Below are positions 1 through 7,877 of a DNA stretch of 64,000 nucleotides, piece after piece. Source of the stretch: Acidobacteriaceae bacterium (GTDB taxonomy: Bacteria > Acidobacteriota > Terriglobia > Terriglobales > Acidobacteriaceae); NCBI GenBank assembly GCA_003134855.1, contig PLCS01000014.1, positions 186,338-250,337 on the forward strand, given 5' to 3'. Position 1 is the first letter of the stretch. Every line of letters begins with the position of its first letter. The position numbers and the translations under genes are program-made. The notes below the pieces were generated by a model. It saw only the letters and a program-made list of their open reading frames with translations, searched no databases and had not been told where the DNA came from.

Positions 1-242
1 AGATGCACGCCACCTTCGGCGTGCCTGCGGGGATTGACTCGGCGCGGCCCGGCCCGGCTTCGTCATGGCCGCATCTGTTTTTGGCCGGCGACTGGACGGC
101 GACCGGCTGGCCCTCGACAATGGAGAGCGCCGCGCGGTCGGGGCATCTGGCCGCTGAAGCGCTCGGTTTGAGCGCGGAGAATCCGCTGCGCTGCTTTGAG
201 CCTGACTTGAAACCGCAAGGATTCATGCGGTTTTTCCGGTGA
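1..242 (+). CDS. hpnE: Hydroxysqualene dehydroxylase HpnE, C-terminal end (5' truncated by window)
   Basis: This is the last ~80 codons of an FAD-dependent amine-oxidase-fold protein; the reading frame is open at the window edge, so the start lies upstream. The tail has the FAD-binding C-terminal signature of squalene-associated desaturases: FLAGDW, then a TGWPSTMESAARSG stretch that closes over the flavin. HpnE removes the hydroxyl of hydroxysqualene to give squalene for hopanoid synthesis, acting with HpnC and HpnD. The identity is supported by the downstream hpnJ, another hopanoid gene. A stem-loop repeat follows 24 bases after the stop. Other FAD desaturases of the same fold cannot be excluded from the tail alone. 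Confidence 0.8.
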   Translation, partial: MHATFGVPAGIDSARPGPASSWPHLFLAGDWTATGWPSTMESAARSGHLAAEALGLSAENPLRCFEPDLKPQGFMRFFR

Positions 243-265
243 TTGCCGAATGATTGACGGGTTCG

Positions 266-310
266 TGGTCTCCCACCCATTCGCCAGAAAACGGCGAATG
301 GATGGGGCAC
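266..310. repeat. REP-like palindromic element, family A, copy 1
   Basis: Perfect 9-bp arms at 277-285 and 293-301 (CCATTCGCC / GGCGAATGG) enclose a 7-base loop. The flanks TCTCCCACC on the left and ATGGGGCAC on the right recur around other stems at 1281-1331 and, in part, at 6981-7018. It lies just after the hpnE stop and could also act as a 3' hairpin, although no T-run follows. Confidence 0.6.
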
Positions 311-341
311 GGAATTTATTCGGCTGGAATTATTTTTCTGA

Positions 342-365
342 CCCTGTTCCCTGTTCCCTATTCCC
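342..365 (-). repeat. Short C/G-tract array with G-quadruplex potential
   Basis: Four CCC tracts are each separated by 4-base loops (CCC TGTT CCC TGTT CCC TATT CCC). The minus strand therefore carries four regularly spaced GGG tracts. The array sits directly downstream of the stop of the DMT gene at 372-779. Similar arrays occur at 57213-57236 and 61772-61795. Confidence 0.45.
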
Positions 366-371
366 TGCTTT

Positions 372-779
372 TCAATGCGCCAGCAAATAGACGCCGATGC
401 AGACCAGCACGGCGGAGGTCCAGCGGCGGCGATCCACATTCTCGTGCAGAAAGAGCTTGGCGGCGATGGCGTTGGTGACCAGCGTGAGCGAGGCCGAGGC
501 GGGCGCGACCAGGCTCACGGGCAGATGGTTCAGAGAGAAGAGCAGCGAGAAGAAGGCCAGCGCCAGAAAGCCGACTCCAGCAAAGAAGAGCGGGCAGGTG
601 AGGACGGCGCGTATCGCGCCCTTCAGCCCGGAGTGCGCGCGAATCTCATCCAGATCGCCGATGGACTTCATGGCCGCGGCGGTCAGCACTTCGCCGGCGG
701 TGGAGGTGAGCACGATGGCGGCGATCATCGCGGCGGCGGCCCAGAAGCCGGGTTGCGGAGCGGGAATGGGGAGGGTCAT
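372..779 (-). CDS. Half-size EamA/DMT-type membrane protein (second of a pair)
   Basis: A 135-residue, very hydrophobic protein with about four predicted membrane segments, the size of a single EamA/EmrE repeat rather than the usual ten-segment drug/metabolite transporter. Its start overlaps the end of the upstream half-size DMT gene by four bases (776-779), so the two are probably translationally coupled and may assemble as a heterodimer. The pair lies between hpnE and hpnJ, on the same strand as hpnJ. ArnE/ArnF lipid flippases have a comparable two-small-subunit design. A role in moving a hopanoid or its precursor is therefore possible, but this is inference from position. The family assignment rests on hydropathy and the C-terminal LFLHENVDRRRW-type EamA ending. 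Confidence 0.75.
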   Translation of the reverse strand: MTLPIPAPQPGFWAAAAMIAAIVLTSTAGEVLTAAAMKSIGDLDEIRAHSGLKGAIRAVLTCPLFFAGVGFLALAFFSLLFSLNHLPVSLVAPASASLTLVTNAIAAKLFLHENVDRRRWTSAVLVCIGVYLLAH

Positions 780-1237
780 CGCGCCTGCTCCTTCCCCAAT
801 GCCGGTTCCGCTGCCGTGGCAAGTGCGGGCGCTTCCGCCTCCGGTTTCATTGTCAGCGACGGTCCTTGCGCAACGAATCCGACGCCCACTGTGATGAGTA
901 CAATGCCCGCCCAGCGTTCCAGCGAGATCGAATCATGCAGCCAGAAACGCGCGAGCAGAGCGATGACCACGTTGCCGAGGCCGGCCGCGGGCATCACAAA
1001 GGTCAGATCGGCCCACGAGAGCGCGGTCAGATAGCTGGCGAAGTAGCCGATGAGCAGCGCGATGCCCAGAACAATCCAGGGCGTGAAGACCGCCGCGATG
1101 AGCGTGGCGGGATGGGCGAGCGTGATCTCCGGCAGATGGCTCATGCCGCGCGAGAGACAGCTATCGCCCAGCGGAGTGCAGACGGAAACCAGTCCCAGGA
1201 TGATGTATTGTCGCGACGAAAGTCTTGCGTGGGCCAT
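776..1237 (-). CDS. Half-size EamA/DMT-type membrane protein (first of a pair)
   Basis: A 153-residue protein with about four membrane segments, ending in a short polar, Ala/Glu-rich tail. The segment WADLTFVMPAAGLGNVV and the following FWLHDSISLERWAGI are typical of the second half of an EamA repeat. I place the start at 1237 (MAHARLSS); an in-frame extension to 1306 runs into a dispersed repeat and looks non-coding. The 3' end overlaps the start of the companion gene by four bases. Function is not known. Its position in a hopanoid locus suggests a lipid-linked substrate, but a small multidrug-type exporter is equally consistent with the sequence. Confidence 0.75.
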   Translation of the reverse strand: MAHARLSSRQYIILGLVSVCTPLGDSCLSRGMSHLPEITLAHPATLIAAVFTPWIVLGIALLIGYFASYLTALSWADLTFVMPAAGLGNVVIALLARFWLHDSISLERWAGIVLITVGVGFVAQGPSLTMKPEAEAPALATAAEPALGKEQAR

Positions 1238-1280
1238 CGGTGATTCGGTCCTGACAATTGGACTCTGGTTTAGGTTTGTC

Positions 1281-1331
1281 GTCTCCCACCTTAGCCGCAA
1301 AAACAAGTACGCGGCGAAGGTGGGGCACCCG
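1281..1331. repeat. REP-like palindromic element, family A, copy 2
   Basis: Thirteen-base arms at 1286-1298 and 1311-1323 pair with a single mismatch around an AAAACAAGTAC-type loop. The conserved outer flanks are TCTCCCACC and GGTGGGGCACC. It lies between hpnJ and the DMT pair. The loop and right arm are repeated almost exactly, inverted, at 6981-7018. Confidence 0.65.
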
Positions 1332-1346
1332 TGGTTTGCGTGGCGG

Positions 1347-2822
1347 CTACGCTTGAGCGCCTGCCGGGGCGGGCGGCTCGACCGGCTTGCTGCGTGCTTC
1401 CTTCACCATCTTGTTGCGTTGCGCGCGCAGCTTGAGGAAGGCCTTGGCCTCGACATAAAGCCGGGGCAGATCGCGATTCACAAAGGCCTTCCAAACCACG
1501 CGGAAGGCGGCCTTGGGCCGGAAGTAGTACTCGTCGTAAAAGCGGTGCACCATCTCCATCACGTAATCCGTGGGCAGGCCGGGATACTCGATGTGCGCCA
1601 TCTGGTGGCCGCCCTCGTCGCTCATGGACTGAGCGTTCACGATGAAGCCGTTGGCCTTGGCGTAATCGTAAAACTCCGTTCCAGGGAAGGCGTGGGCGAT
1701 ACTGACCTGAATGGTTTCGCAATCGAGGGTCTTGGCGAAGTTGATGGTGTTGCGGATCGACTCTTTGGTCTCGCCGGGCAGGCCGAGAATGAAGTCGGCG
1801 TGGATGCAGAGGCCCAGGTCGTGGCAGTCCTTGGCGAAGGCGCGCGCGCGCTCCACGGTGGCGCCCTTCTTGACGTTTTTGAGAATCTGCGGGTCGCCGG
1901 ACTCGAAGCCCACGATCAGCAGCCGGCAGCCGGCCTCTTTCATCGCCTTGAGGGTTTCGCGGTCGGTGGTCACGCGCGAGGTGCAGCTCCAGGTGAGGCC
2001 CAGCGGCTTGAGCTTTCCGCAGAGTTCGATGGTACGCGGCTTTTGAATGTTGAAGGTGTCGTCGTCAAAGAAGAACTCCTTCACATCCGGGAAGTTCTGC
2101 TTGGCCCAGGCCAGCTCGGCGGCGACGTCGTCGGTGGAGCGCTTGCGCCAGGCGTGGCCGCTCAGGGTTTGCGGCCACAGGCAGAAGGTGCACTGCGCCG
2201 GGCAGCCGCGCGTGGAGTAGAGCGCGATAAAAGGATGCAGCAGGAAGGGCACGTTATAGCGCGTCACGTCCAGGTCGCGCTTGTAGATTTTCGTGGCCCA
2301 GGGCATCGCGTCCAGGTCTTCCACCTGCGGGCGGTCGGGGTTGTGGACGATCTTGCCGTCGAGCTTGTAGCTGATGCCGAGAATCTCGTTGAGCGGCTTT
2401 CCCTGGGCGAACTCAACCACGGAAAAATCGAACTCGCGGCGGCAGATGAAGTCCAGCGCCGAACACTCGTTCAGGGCGCGATCAGGGTCGGTGGTCACCG
2501 GCGGCCCGACAAAGGCGATGCGCATAGTGGGATGGGCCGCTTTAATGGCCTGGGCGAGATGCTGGTCGCTCTTCCAGCCCATGGTGGAGGTAAACAGCAC
2601 CAGAAACTCATAATCCTTGCAGATTTTGATGGTTTCTTCCGGCGAGACGTGATGCGGGGAAGCATCCAGCACGCGCGAACCTTCCAGCAATCCGGCCGGG
2701 TAGGTGAGCCAGACGGGGTACCAGTAGGACTCAATCTCGCGCGTTGCCGGCCAGCGCGAACTCGCGCCACCGTCAAAGTTCTCGAACGAGGGCGGATTCA
2801 GCAAAAGTGTCTTCAGGGGCAT
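1347..2822 (-). CDS. hpnJ: Hopanoid biosynthesis B12-binding radical SAM protein HpnJ
   Basis: HpnJ is needed to convert the glucosaminyl headgroup of bacteriohopanetetrol into the cyclitol ether form (family knowledge). The protein has 491 residues. The N-terminal ~180 residues form a cobalamin-binding-like domain opening with LLNPPSFENFDGG, characteristic of HpnJ. The radical SAM cluster motif C-P-A-Q-C-T-F-C lies near residues 206-213, followed by EFFFDDDTF and LIVGFESG. A C-terminal helical tail carries YFRPKAAFR. I prefer the start at 2822: a GGAAGGG ribosome-binding site lies six bases upstream of that ATG, inside the longer frame that begins at 2837. The neighbours hpnE and two DMT proteins place it in a hopanoid locus. 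Confidence 0.88.
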   Translation of the reverse strand: MPLKTLLLNPPSFENFDGGASSRWPATREIESYWYPVWLTYPAGLLEGSRVLDASPHHVSPEETIKICKDYEFLVLFTSTMGWKSDQHLAQAIKAAHPTMRIAFVGPPVTTDPDRALNECSALDFICRREFDFSVVEFAQGKPLNEILGISYKLDGKIVHNPDRPQVEDLDAMPWATKIYKRDLDVTRYNVPFLLHPFIALYSTRGCPAQCTFCLWPQTLSGHAWRKRSTDDVAAELAWAKQNFPDVKEFFFDDDTFNIQKPRTIELCGKLKPLGLTWSCTSRVTTDRETLKAMKEAGCRLLIVGFESGDPQILKNVKKGATVERARAFAKDCHDLGLCIHADFILGLPGETKESIRNTINFAKTLDCETIQVSIAHAFPGTEFYDYAKANGFIVNAQSMSDEGGHQMAHIEYPGLPTDYVMEMVHRFYDEYYFRPKAAFRVVWKAFVNRDLPRLYVEAKAFLKLRAQRNKMVKEARSKPVEPPAPAGAQA

Positions 2823-2894
2823 AGTCATCCCTTCCATTCTAACATTCGGCAGTTTTCTCAGGTTTCGGCAGGATCTTCCGCCGTCTTTCGGGGC

Positions 2895-4265
2895 TTACTT
2901 TGCGTGCAGTTCGTTCAGCCAGTCTTCCATGTGGCCGAGAGCGCGTAGCAGATTGAGCCGCGCCTTGCTAAGTTCGAATCCCGCATCCTGCGCTTCCTGG
3001 AATTTCTGACGCTCATCGATGCGGGCCAGTTGCTCTGCCTTGGGGGTGAGTTGCGGCGGAGCGCCTGGGCCTACCGCGCCGTTGCCCAGTTCCAGTTGGG
3101 AAAGCACGGACTGGAGCTGCTCACTGGCGATCTGCTTCTTTAGACTTGCAATCTCTGCTAAAGTATCCAACTCGCGCAGGCTTCCGGTCAACTCCGCGAT
3201 CCGCACTTCGTTCTGCCGCTGGGCCTGCTCGACTTCGACCGTAGCGCGCAGGGCCTCGGCGGCAGACTCTTTGGCCTTGGCGCGGCGACTCATGTCGAAG
3301 AGCGGAAACTGAATCTGAAATCCGGAGCTGAAGTTGACGGGCGGAATAGGTAGTACATAGTACTTATCAACAGCATTCAGTACATTCAAAATATCGGTGG
3401 TCGAGCTGTACTGCGCGCTGAAGCTGATCTCTGGTAAATACTCGCTCATTCGATCTCCCCGCGCTATCTTATGCTTGGAGTTCGCAAGCATCTGCGCGGA
3501 TTGAAGGCCGGATGTGGCTCGTGGAGCATCGTCGGCCTTCATGGCGGGTATCTCAGGAATGCTGGAGGAATCGGTAGTGATCGAACCGGCCGGCAGACCC
3601 GTAAGGATCGCAAGTTGTTTGTTGAGCGTACCGGCGCGCGTCTCCAGATGCAGGCGCTTGAGCTTGAGCTGGGCCGCCGTCAACTGGGTTTGCAGCATTT
3701 CGCTCAACGGGTCTACGCCTGCCTCGGCGCGCTGCTGCTCGATCCCGACCAACCGTCCCGCAAAGGCCTCCTGCTGGCGCGCGGCGTCCAGTTCGCGGTT
3801 GACCGTCTCCAGCTCGATGTAGGCCGTCGAGGCATCCAATGCCACCTGTTCAAGGGCGTCCTTCAGGTTGAGCGAAGCGGCCTTGATTCCAAAGTGTGCG
3901 GCTCCAATGTACTGGTTTTGAGGAAGGCTGAACGCCATCGACTGTACAGTGCCGCTAAATGTCGCCGGCACCCCCGGATTGAAGCCAATCGTGTGAAATG
4001 CCGGAAGCCCTGAGCCGAAGATCAGGCTGGGCACAAAAGCATCCTTGGTCTGCGCCAAAGCCGCCTGCGCCTTCTGCAGATCGGCCTCGGCCAGCTTGAC
4101 CGCACTGGAGTTGCGCTGCGCCTGATCCACGACCGTCGTCAGCGAAACCTGCGCCGGAAGCAGCACGGGCGCAGCAGCCAACGCCGCTCCAAGCAGAACG
4201 AACGCCCAGCCCTTCAACGGATTGTTCCGGCTCTTCACGGGTACGATAACCTTCAATCTTTCCAA
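2895..4265 (-). CDS. TolC-type outer-membrane efflux protein
   Basis: A 456-residue protein with a signal peptide (hydrophobic run followed by LLPAQ near residue 40). It contains two long alpha-helical, Ala/Gln/Leu-rich repeats characteristic of the TolC/OEP fold, which forms a trimeric outer-membrane barrel with a periplasmic tunnel. It is the last gene of a three-gene operon: the HlyD-type adaptor (5229-6467), the TPR protein (4273-5232), then this gene after a 7-base gap. The start codon is uncertain because the frame opens with TTG at 4265 and other TTG/GTG codons follow closely. No inner-membrane pump gene lies beside it, so the transport partner must be encoded elsewhere. Confidence 0.85.
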   Translation of the reverse strand: MERLKVIVPVKSRNNPLKGWAFVLLGAALAAAPVLLPAQVSLTTVVDQAQRNSSAVKLAEADLQKAQAALAQTKDAFVPSLIFGSGLPAFHTIGFNPGVPATFSGTVQSMAFSLPQNQYIGAAHFGIKAASLNLKDALEQVALDASTAYIELETVNRELDAARQQEAFAGRLVGIEQQRAEAGVDPLSEMLQTQLTAAQLKLKRLHLETRAGTLNKQLAILTGLPAGSITTDSSSIPEIPAMKADDAPRATSGLQSAQMLANSKHKIARGDRMSEYLPEISFSAQYSSTTDILNVLNAVDKYYVLPIPPVNFSSGFQIQFPLFDMSRRAKAKESAAEALRATVEVEQAQRQNEVRIAELTGSLRELDTLAEIASLKKQIASEQLQSVLSQLELGNGAVGPGAPPQLTPKAEQLARIDERQKFQEAQDAGFELSKARLNLLRALGHMEDWLNELHAK

Positions 4266-4272
4266 TCCTCTA

Positions 4273-5232
4273 TCATTTCAAATCCAGGGCCGGCTTGTAC
4301 TCATGCGCCAGGGCCAGCGCCGCTGCCCTTTCCCGCCCAGCCGCCGCCGCGTCACCAAACTCCTGCTTCAACCGGGCCAGCCATACGTGCGCCACAAACG
4401 CCGGCGCATCCTCGGACTTCACGCTGCCGGCAAGATACTCCTCCAGCATTTTGGCCGCGCGCGCCGGGTCGCGCTTGGTTTGGATCAGCAGCGCAGCCCC
4501 GCTGTAGAGCGCCACGGCGGCGCGCTTGTCCCGCTCCGCGGCGTTCTGGCCGCTGCGCACGGCGGCTTCCATCTCCGTCCAGCGTTCGCGTCTGCGATAG
4601 AAGCCGGCCAGCGACATCCACTGGAAGGCGGGATGCGCTGAGGCCGCAAGAGCCTGCTTGTACTCCCGCTCTGCCGAACCATAGTCCTTCTTCTGCTCGG
4701 CGATATGGCCTCGCAGTTCGTGGGCACGGATGGGGTCGATTCTGTCCATCTGCGCGGCCACGCCCTCAGCCTTGTCGATGCCTCCGCCCGCCACCTCCGG
4801 CGCGGTGTAGTCATAGTTGCCTAGGTCGGCCAGCGCCTCGGCATTGCGGGGATTCAACCGGACGGCCTCTTCCATCTCGGCGCACACCCGTTTAGCCAGC
4901 TTGAACGCGCTCAGAAACGACGCCCGGCTGGCCTGCGCGCCCAGGGCGCGAGCCAGCCATAGATGATCGTCCGAGCTTCGCCCGTCCAGCTTGACCGCCT
5001 GCTCACAGTCATTCGCAGCTTTATCCCATTGCTCCAGCGAGTATTCCACGCGGCATTTGAGGTTATAGGCTTCAGCCTCGCCGCCGGGTTGGGCAAGCGG
5101 ACTCAACAGCGCCAGCGCCTTGTCCGCTTCGCCGGACTGCAAGGCCGCAGTGGCCTGGGCAAGCGGCAAGCTCTGCGCGGACGCCGAAAGGACCGCGGCT
5201 GATGCCAGCACAACTCCGGCCAAGACCCTCAC
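4273..5232 (-). CDS. Periplasmic TPR-repeat protein of the export operon
   Basis: A 319-residue protein with an N-terminal signal peptide ending near SASAQ. It has several TPR-like helical pairs (for example around AEAYNLKCRVEYSLEQWDKA and the AREYKQALAAS-type segment), which usually mediate protein contacts. It starts with GTG at 5232 and overlaps the stop of the upstream adaptor gene by four bases (GTGA), indicating translational coupling. It lies between an HlyD-type adaptor and a TolC-type channel, so it probably works with that complex at the envelope. The sequence gives no enzymatic motif. Confidence 0.75.
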   Translation of the reverse strand: MRVLAGVVLASAAVLSASAQSLPLAQATAALQSGEADKALALLSPLAQPGGEAEAYNLKCRVEYSLEQWDKAANDCEQAVKLDGRSSDDHLWLARALGAQASRASFLSAFKLAKRVCAEMEEAVRLNPRNAEALADLGNYDYTAPEVAGGGIDKAEGVAAQMDRIDPIRAHELRGHIAEQKKDYGSAEREYKQALAASAHPAFQWMSLAGFYRRRERWTEMEAAVRSGQNAAERDKRAAVALYSGAALLIQTKRDPARAAKMLEEYLAGSVKSEDAPAFVAHVWLARLKQEFGDAAAAGRERAAALALAHEYKPALDLK

Positions 5233-6467
5233 CGGACAACCTTGACCGGAACGCCTTCGCGCAAGGGCAGTCCGCTTACAGTTCCGGTGGCCACCTGGTC
5301 CCCCGCCTCCAATCCGGAGAGGATGGCCACCTGAGTCAGATTGAGGGTTCCGATCGTCACCGGGGTCTTCTGCAATCCATCCTTGGCCACTTTGTAAACG
5401 TAGGTCTTGCCGTCATCCGAACGCAAAGCCTCGCGCGGAACCGTCAAGGCATTGGGCTCGCTGGAGATGGTCGCCGTCACGTTCACATTGGTCTGCGGCA
5501 GCAGTTCGCTGTCTAAATCATCAATCGTCACCAGCACTTCGCCCACGCTGCGCGTGCCCAGGTTGACGACCGTAACCGGTGTCCGCTCGATGTGCCCGTT
5601 CCAGATGCGGCCAGGTTTGGCGTCCCACTTGATCTGAATCTTCTGGCCGACCGCCAGCTTGCCAATCTCCGGCTCGTCAAAGTAGGCCCGAATCCGCTCG
5701 TGGTGCAGGTCGGCCACCTGCATCAGCAGCTTGCCCTCTTCCGCAAACTCCGTCGGCGCCGCTTCGAGGCTATAGACGGTTCCCGTCACGGGAGCGTACA
5801 CCATGGTTTGCGCCACCACCTGCCGCGCCGCCGCCAGGCTGGCCTCCGCGTCGGCCAGTGCCGACCGCGCGCGCTCGATCTCCGCCGGCGAATAGCGATT
5901 GTTTGCGCCCTGGTCCAGGGCATGAAGGTTGGCTTCCGCTGTTTCCAATCGCTGCCGCGCATCGGCCACCTCGTTCGGCGAGGCCGCCCCGGTCGAGTTG
6001 AGCTTGATCAGCGCATCCAGGCCGCGGCGCGCCTCATCGCGTTCCAGCCGCGCGCGCGTTCCGTCGGCTGCCGACATCTGGCGCTCCTGCTGGCTGCCGT
6101 TGTGGGTCGCCGCTTCCAGCGCCGCCTGCGCGGCCTTGACGCCGCTCTCGGCCGAGGCCAGGCGGGCGCGCGCCTGCACGTCGTCCAGCACCATCAGCAA
6201 CTTGCCCGCCGCCACTTCGTCGCCCGGCTGCACATACACCGCCTTGACGGTGGTCGCAATCGGGCTGTGAATCTCGTAGTTCACCTCCGGCTCAACGCGG
6301 CCGTTGGTGCTGATGGTGCTCACCAGCGGCACACGCTCCGCCGGGTACGCATGAATCTCCAGCCGATCCCGGGTCATGGACCGCACCACGAAAAAAACGA
6401 CGATGAGGAGGACGGCCAACCCCCTCCAAAACCAGAGCCGGGCCGAACGCTTTCTTTCTTGTGTCAT
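5229..6467 (-). CDS. HlyD/RND-type periplasmic membrane-fusion (adaptor) protein
   Basis: A 412-residue protein with one N-terminal membrane anchor (about residues 12-32). A biotinyl-lipoyl-like hairpin follows, with PGDEVAAGKLLMVLDD, then a long Ala/Glu/Arg-rich coiled coil, a second lipoyl half (YAPVTGTVYSLEA) and a beta-barrel region. This order is typical of adaptors that connect inner-membrane ABC or RND pumps to TolC. I use the ATG at 6467; the frame extends to a TTG at 6479 without better support. First gene of the operon with the TPR and TolC-type genes. ABC-type (MacA-like) or RND partners are both possible. Confidence 0.85.
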   Translation of the reverse strand: MTQERKRSARLWFWRGLAVLLIVVFFVVRSMTRDRLEIHAYPAERVPLVSTISTNGRVEPEVNYEIHSPIATTVKAVYVQPGDEVAAGKLLMVLDDVQARARLASAESGVKAAQAALEAATHNGSQQERQMSAADGTRARLERDEARRGLDALIKLNSTGAASPNEVADARQRLETAEANLHALDQGANNRYSPAEIERARSALADAEASLAAARQVVAQTMVYAPVTGTVYSLEAAPTEFAEEGKLLMQVADLHHERIRAYFDEPEIGKLAVGQKIQIKWDAKPGRIWNGHIERTPVTVVNLGTRSVGEVLVTIDDLDSELLPQTNVNVTATISSEPNALTVPREALRSDDGKTYVYKVAKDGLQKTPVTIGTLNLTQVAILSGLEAGDQVATGTVSGLPLREGVPVKVVR

Positions 6468-6565
6468 GCAAGCAACCAAAGCCAGTATATAGGACGCGGA
6501 GACCGGCCCTGGAAGGTTGGAATATCCATTGGAGGAGAATCAAGCCACCCTCGTACAATCGATGC

Positions 6566-6964
6566 ATGGCTTCAGAACCGCGCTATACCGATACTCATGC
6601 CAAAGCCGGCCTCGATTTCCCGTTTCCCGCCATCGAAACCTGGCAAAACCAGTTTCCCGGCTACGAAATCCAGATCGACGACCCGGAGTTGACCTCCGTC
6701 TGCCCAAAAACCGGTCTGCCCGACTTCGGCACCCTCACCATCCGCTACATGCCCCGCCAGCGCTGCCTCGAACTGAAATCGCTCAAGGAGTATCTCTTCA
6801 GTTATCGCAATCTGGGCATCTTCCAGGAAAACATTGTCAACCAGGTGCTGGAGGACGTGGTCAAGGCCTGCGATCCGGTCTGGGCGGTGGTCTGCGGCGA
6901 GTTCCGTCCCCGCGGCGGCATTGGGACGACCGTCGAGGCACACTGGCCGCGGCCCAAGGAATGA
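6566..6964 (+). CDS. queF: NADPH-dependent 7-cyano-7-deazaguanine reductase QueF
   Basis: QueF reduces preQ0 to preQ1 in queuosine tRNA modification, in the cytoplasm. The 132-residue length matches the unimodal short QueF class. The catalytic region SVCPKTGLPDFG contains the nucleophilic Cys and the conserved Asp. The family motif ELKSLKEYLFSYRN follows, and the C-terminus has GGIGTTVEAHW. I place the start at the second ATG (6566, MASEPRY), which gives the normal N-terminus; the longer frame from 6461 overlaps the promoter region of the divergent export operon. No preQ1 riboswitch-like structure was recognised upstream. No other queuosine gene lies in the window. Confidence 0.95.
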   Translation: MASEPRYTDTHAKAGLDFPFPAIETWQNQFPGYEIQIDDPELTSVCPKTGLPDFGTLTIRYMPRQRCLELKSLKEYLFSYRNLGIFQENIVNQVLEDVVKACDPVWAVVCGEFRPRGGIGTTVEAHWPRPKE

Positions 6965-6980
6965 TCGGCCATTAGAATTG

Positions 6981-7018
6981 GATGCCCCACCCTCGCCGCG
7001 TTCTTGTTTTTGCGGCTA
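6981..7018 (-). repeat. REP-like element, family A, truncated copy 3
   Basis: The reverse strand reads GCCGCAAAAACAAG-ACGCGG followed by GAGGGTGGGGCATCC, matching the loop and right arm of the element at 1281-1331 with a few changes. The left outer arm has diverged, so only five base pairs of stem remain. It lies in the 290-base gap between queF and the small secreted protein, where I see no gene. Confidence 0.5.
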
Positions 7019-7254
7019 TAGCGGTTCACCAATTGCTGCACACCGAAACCACGCCGCTGAGTGGCTTTTTCCTCAAGAAAAAGCCACCTCCGATAGAATC
7101 GGTAAGGACATATGTATTGGAGAACCGCTCTAGGGTGGGCTGCCACGCACTCGCCCGGCGCGCTTCATATTGCTCAGACAAGACTCTTCTCCGCCGCTAC
7201 CGTCAAGGATGCAGGGGCAGGCATTGAACGGCCCCTTGTTAGTGAGGAGAATTC

Positions 7255-7650
7255 ATGAGCGGATTCAAGTTCCTTGCGTTAGCGGCGGTTGCGGGAATCT
7301 TCCTTGCAGCAGCGGCTCCCAAAGCACAGGTTAAGGTCGCGGTCGAAGTCGGCGTCGCCCCTGATTGCCCCTACGGCTACTACGATTACGCTCCCTACGA
7401 ATGCGTTCCCGACGGCTACTACGGCGCGGAATGGTTCGATGGCGGCGTTTTCATCGGCGTCGGCCCGTGGTTTCATGGCCGCAGCGACTTCCAGGGCCAC
7501 GTAGACAACACCTTCGATCCGCAGCATGGCTATAACGGCTCAAGGCCCAAGGCAGGCGAGAAAGCCTCCGCGCAGCGCAGATCCCCCGAGCAGTTCAAGG
7601 GAAATGAAACGCGCGATGGACGCGGCCACACCGCCGAAGAGAAGAAGTAA
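7255..7650 (+). CDS. Small secreted Tyr/Gly-rich protein of unknown function
   Basis: A 131-residue protein with a clear signal peptide (cleavage near AAAPKAQ). The mature N-terminus is rich in Tyr, Asp and Gly with two cysteines (DCPYGYYDY, YECVPDGYYG). A charged, disordered C-terminal half follows. An AGGAG ribosome-binding site precedes the ATG. The cysteine-bounded YGYYDYAPY segment resembles small secreted proteins often found in Acidobacteria, but no function is known. It stands alone, with no operon partner. Confidence 0.7.
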   Translation: MSGFKFLALAAVAGIFLAAAAPKAQVKVAVEVGVAPDCPYGYYDYAPYECVPDGYYGAEWFDGGVFIGVGPWFHGRSDFQGHVDNTFDPQHGYNGSRPKAGEKASAQRRSPEQFKGNETRDGRGHTAEEKK

Positions 7651-7877
7651 CCAAGCACTGTCAATACGAATGGCCGGTTTGCCGGGCAGTTCCTGGGGCG
7701 CATCCAGCATCCAAAACTCGATGCGTCCGCCGGCAAGCCCGGACGCCGGTCACAAACCCCGACCCAGGCTCTCCATCGCAGCCCTGCGCAGCGCCGCATT
7801 CCGGAAGCGGAATAGGCATTTGCCTCCGGTTATGTTATTGCTGAGAAGTCCGGCAATTTCCGCCGGACCTACGCCCC

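Noticed and set aside
1050..2948. A 632-codon frame on the plus strand opposite hpnJ
   Set aside because: HpnJ on the minus strand carries the radical SAM and family motifs. The opposite frame is an Ala/Gly/Leu/Val-rich shadow.
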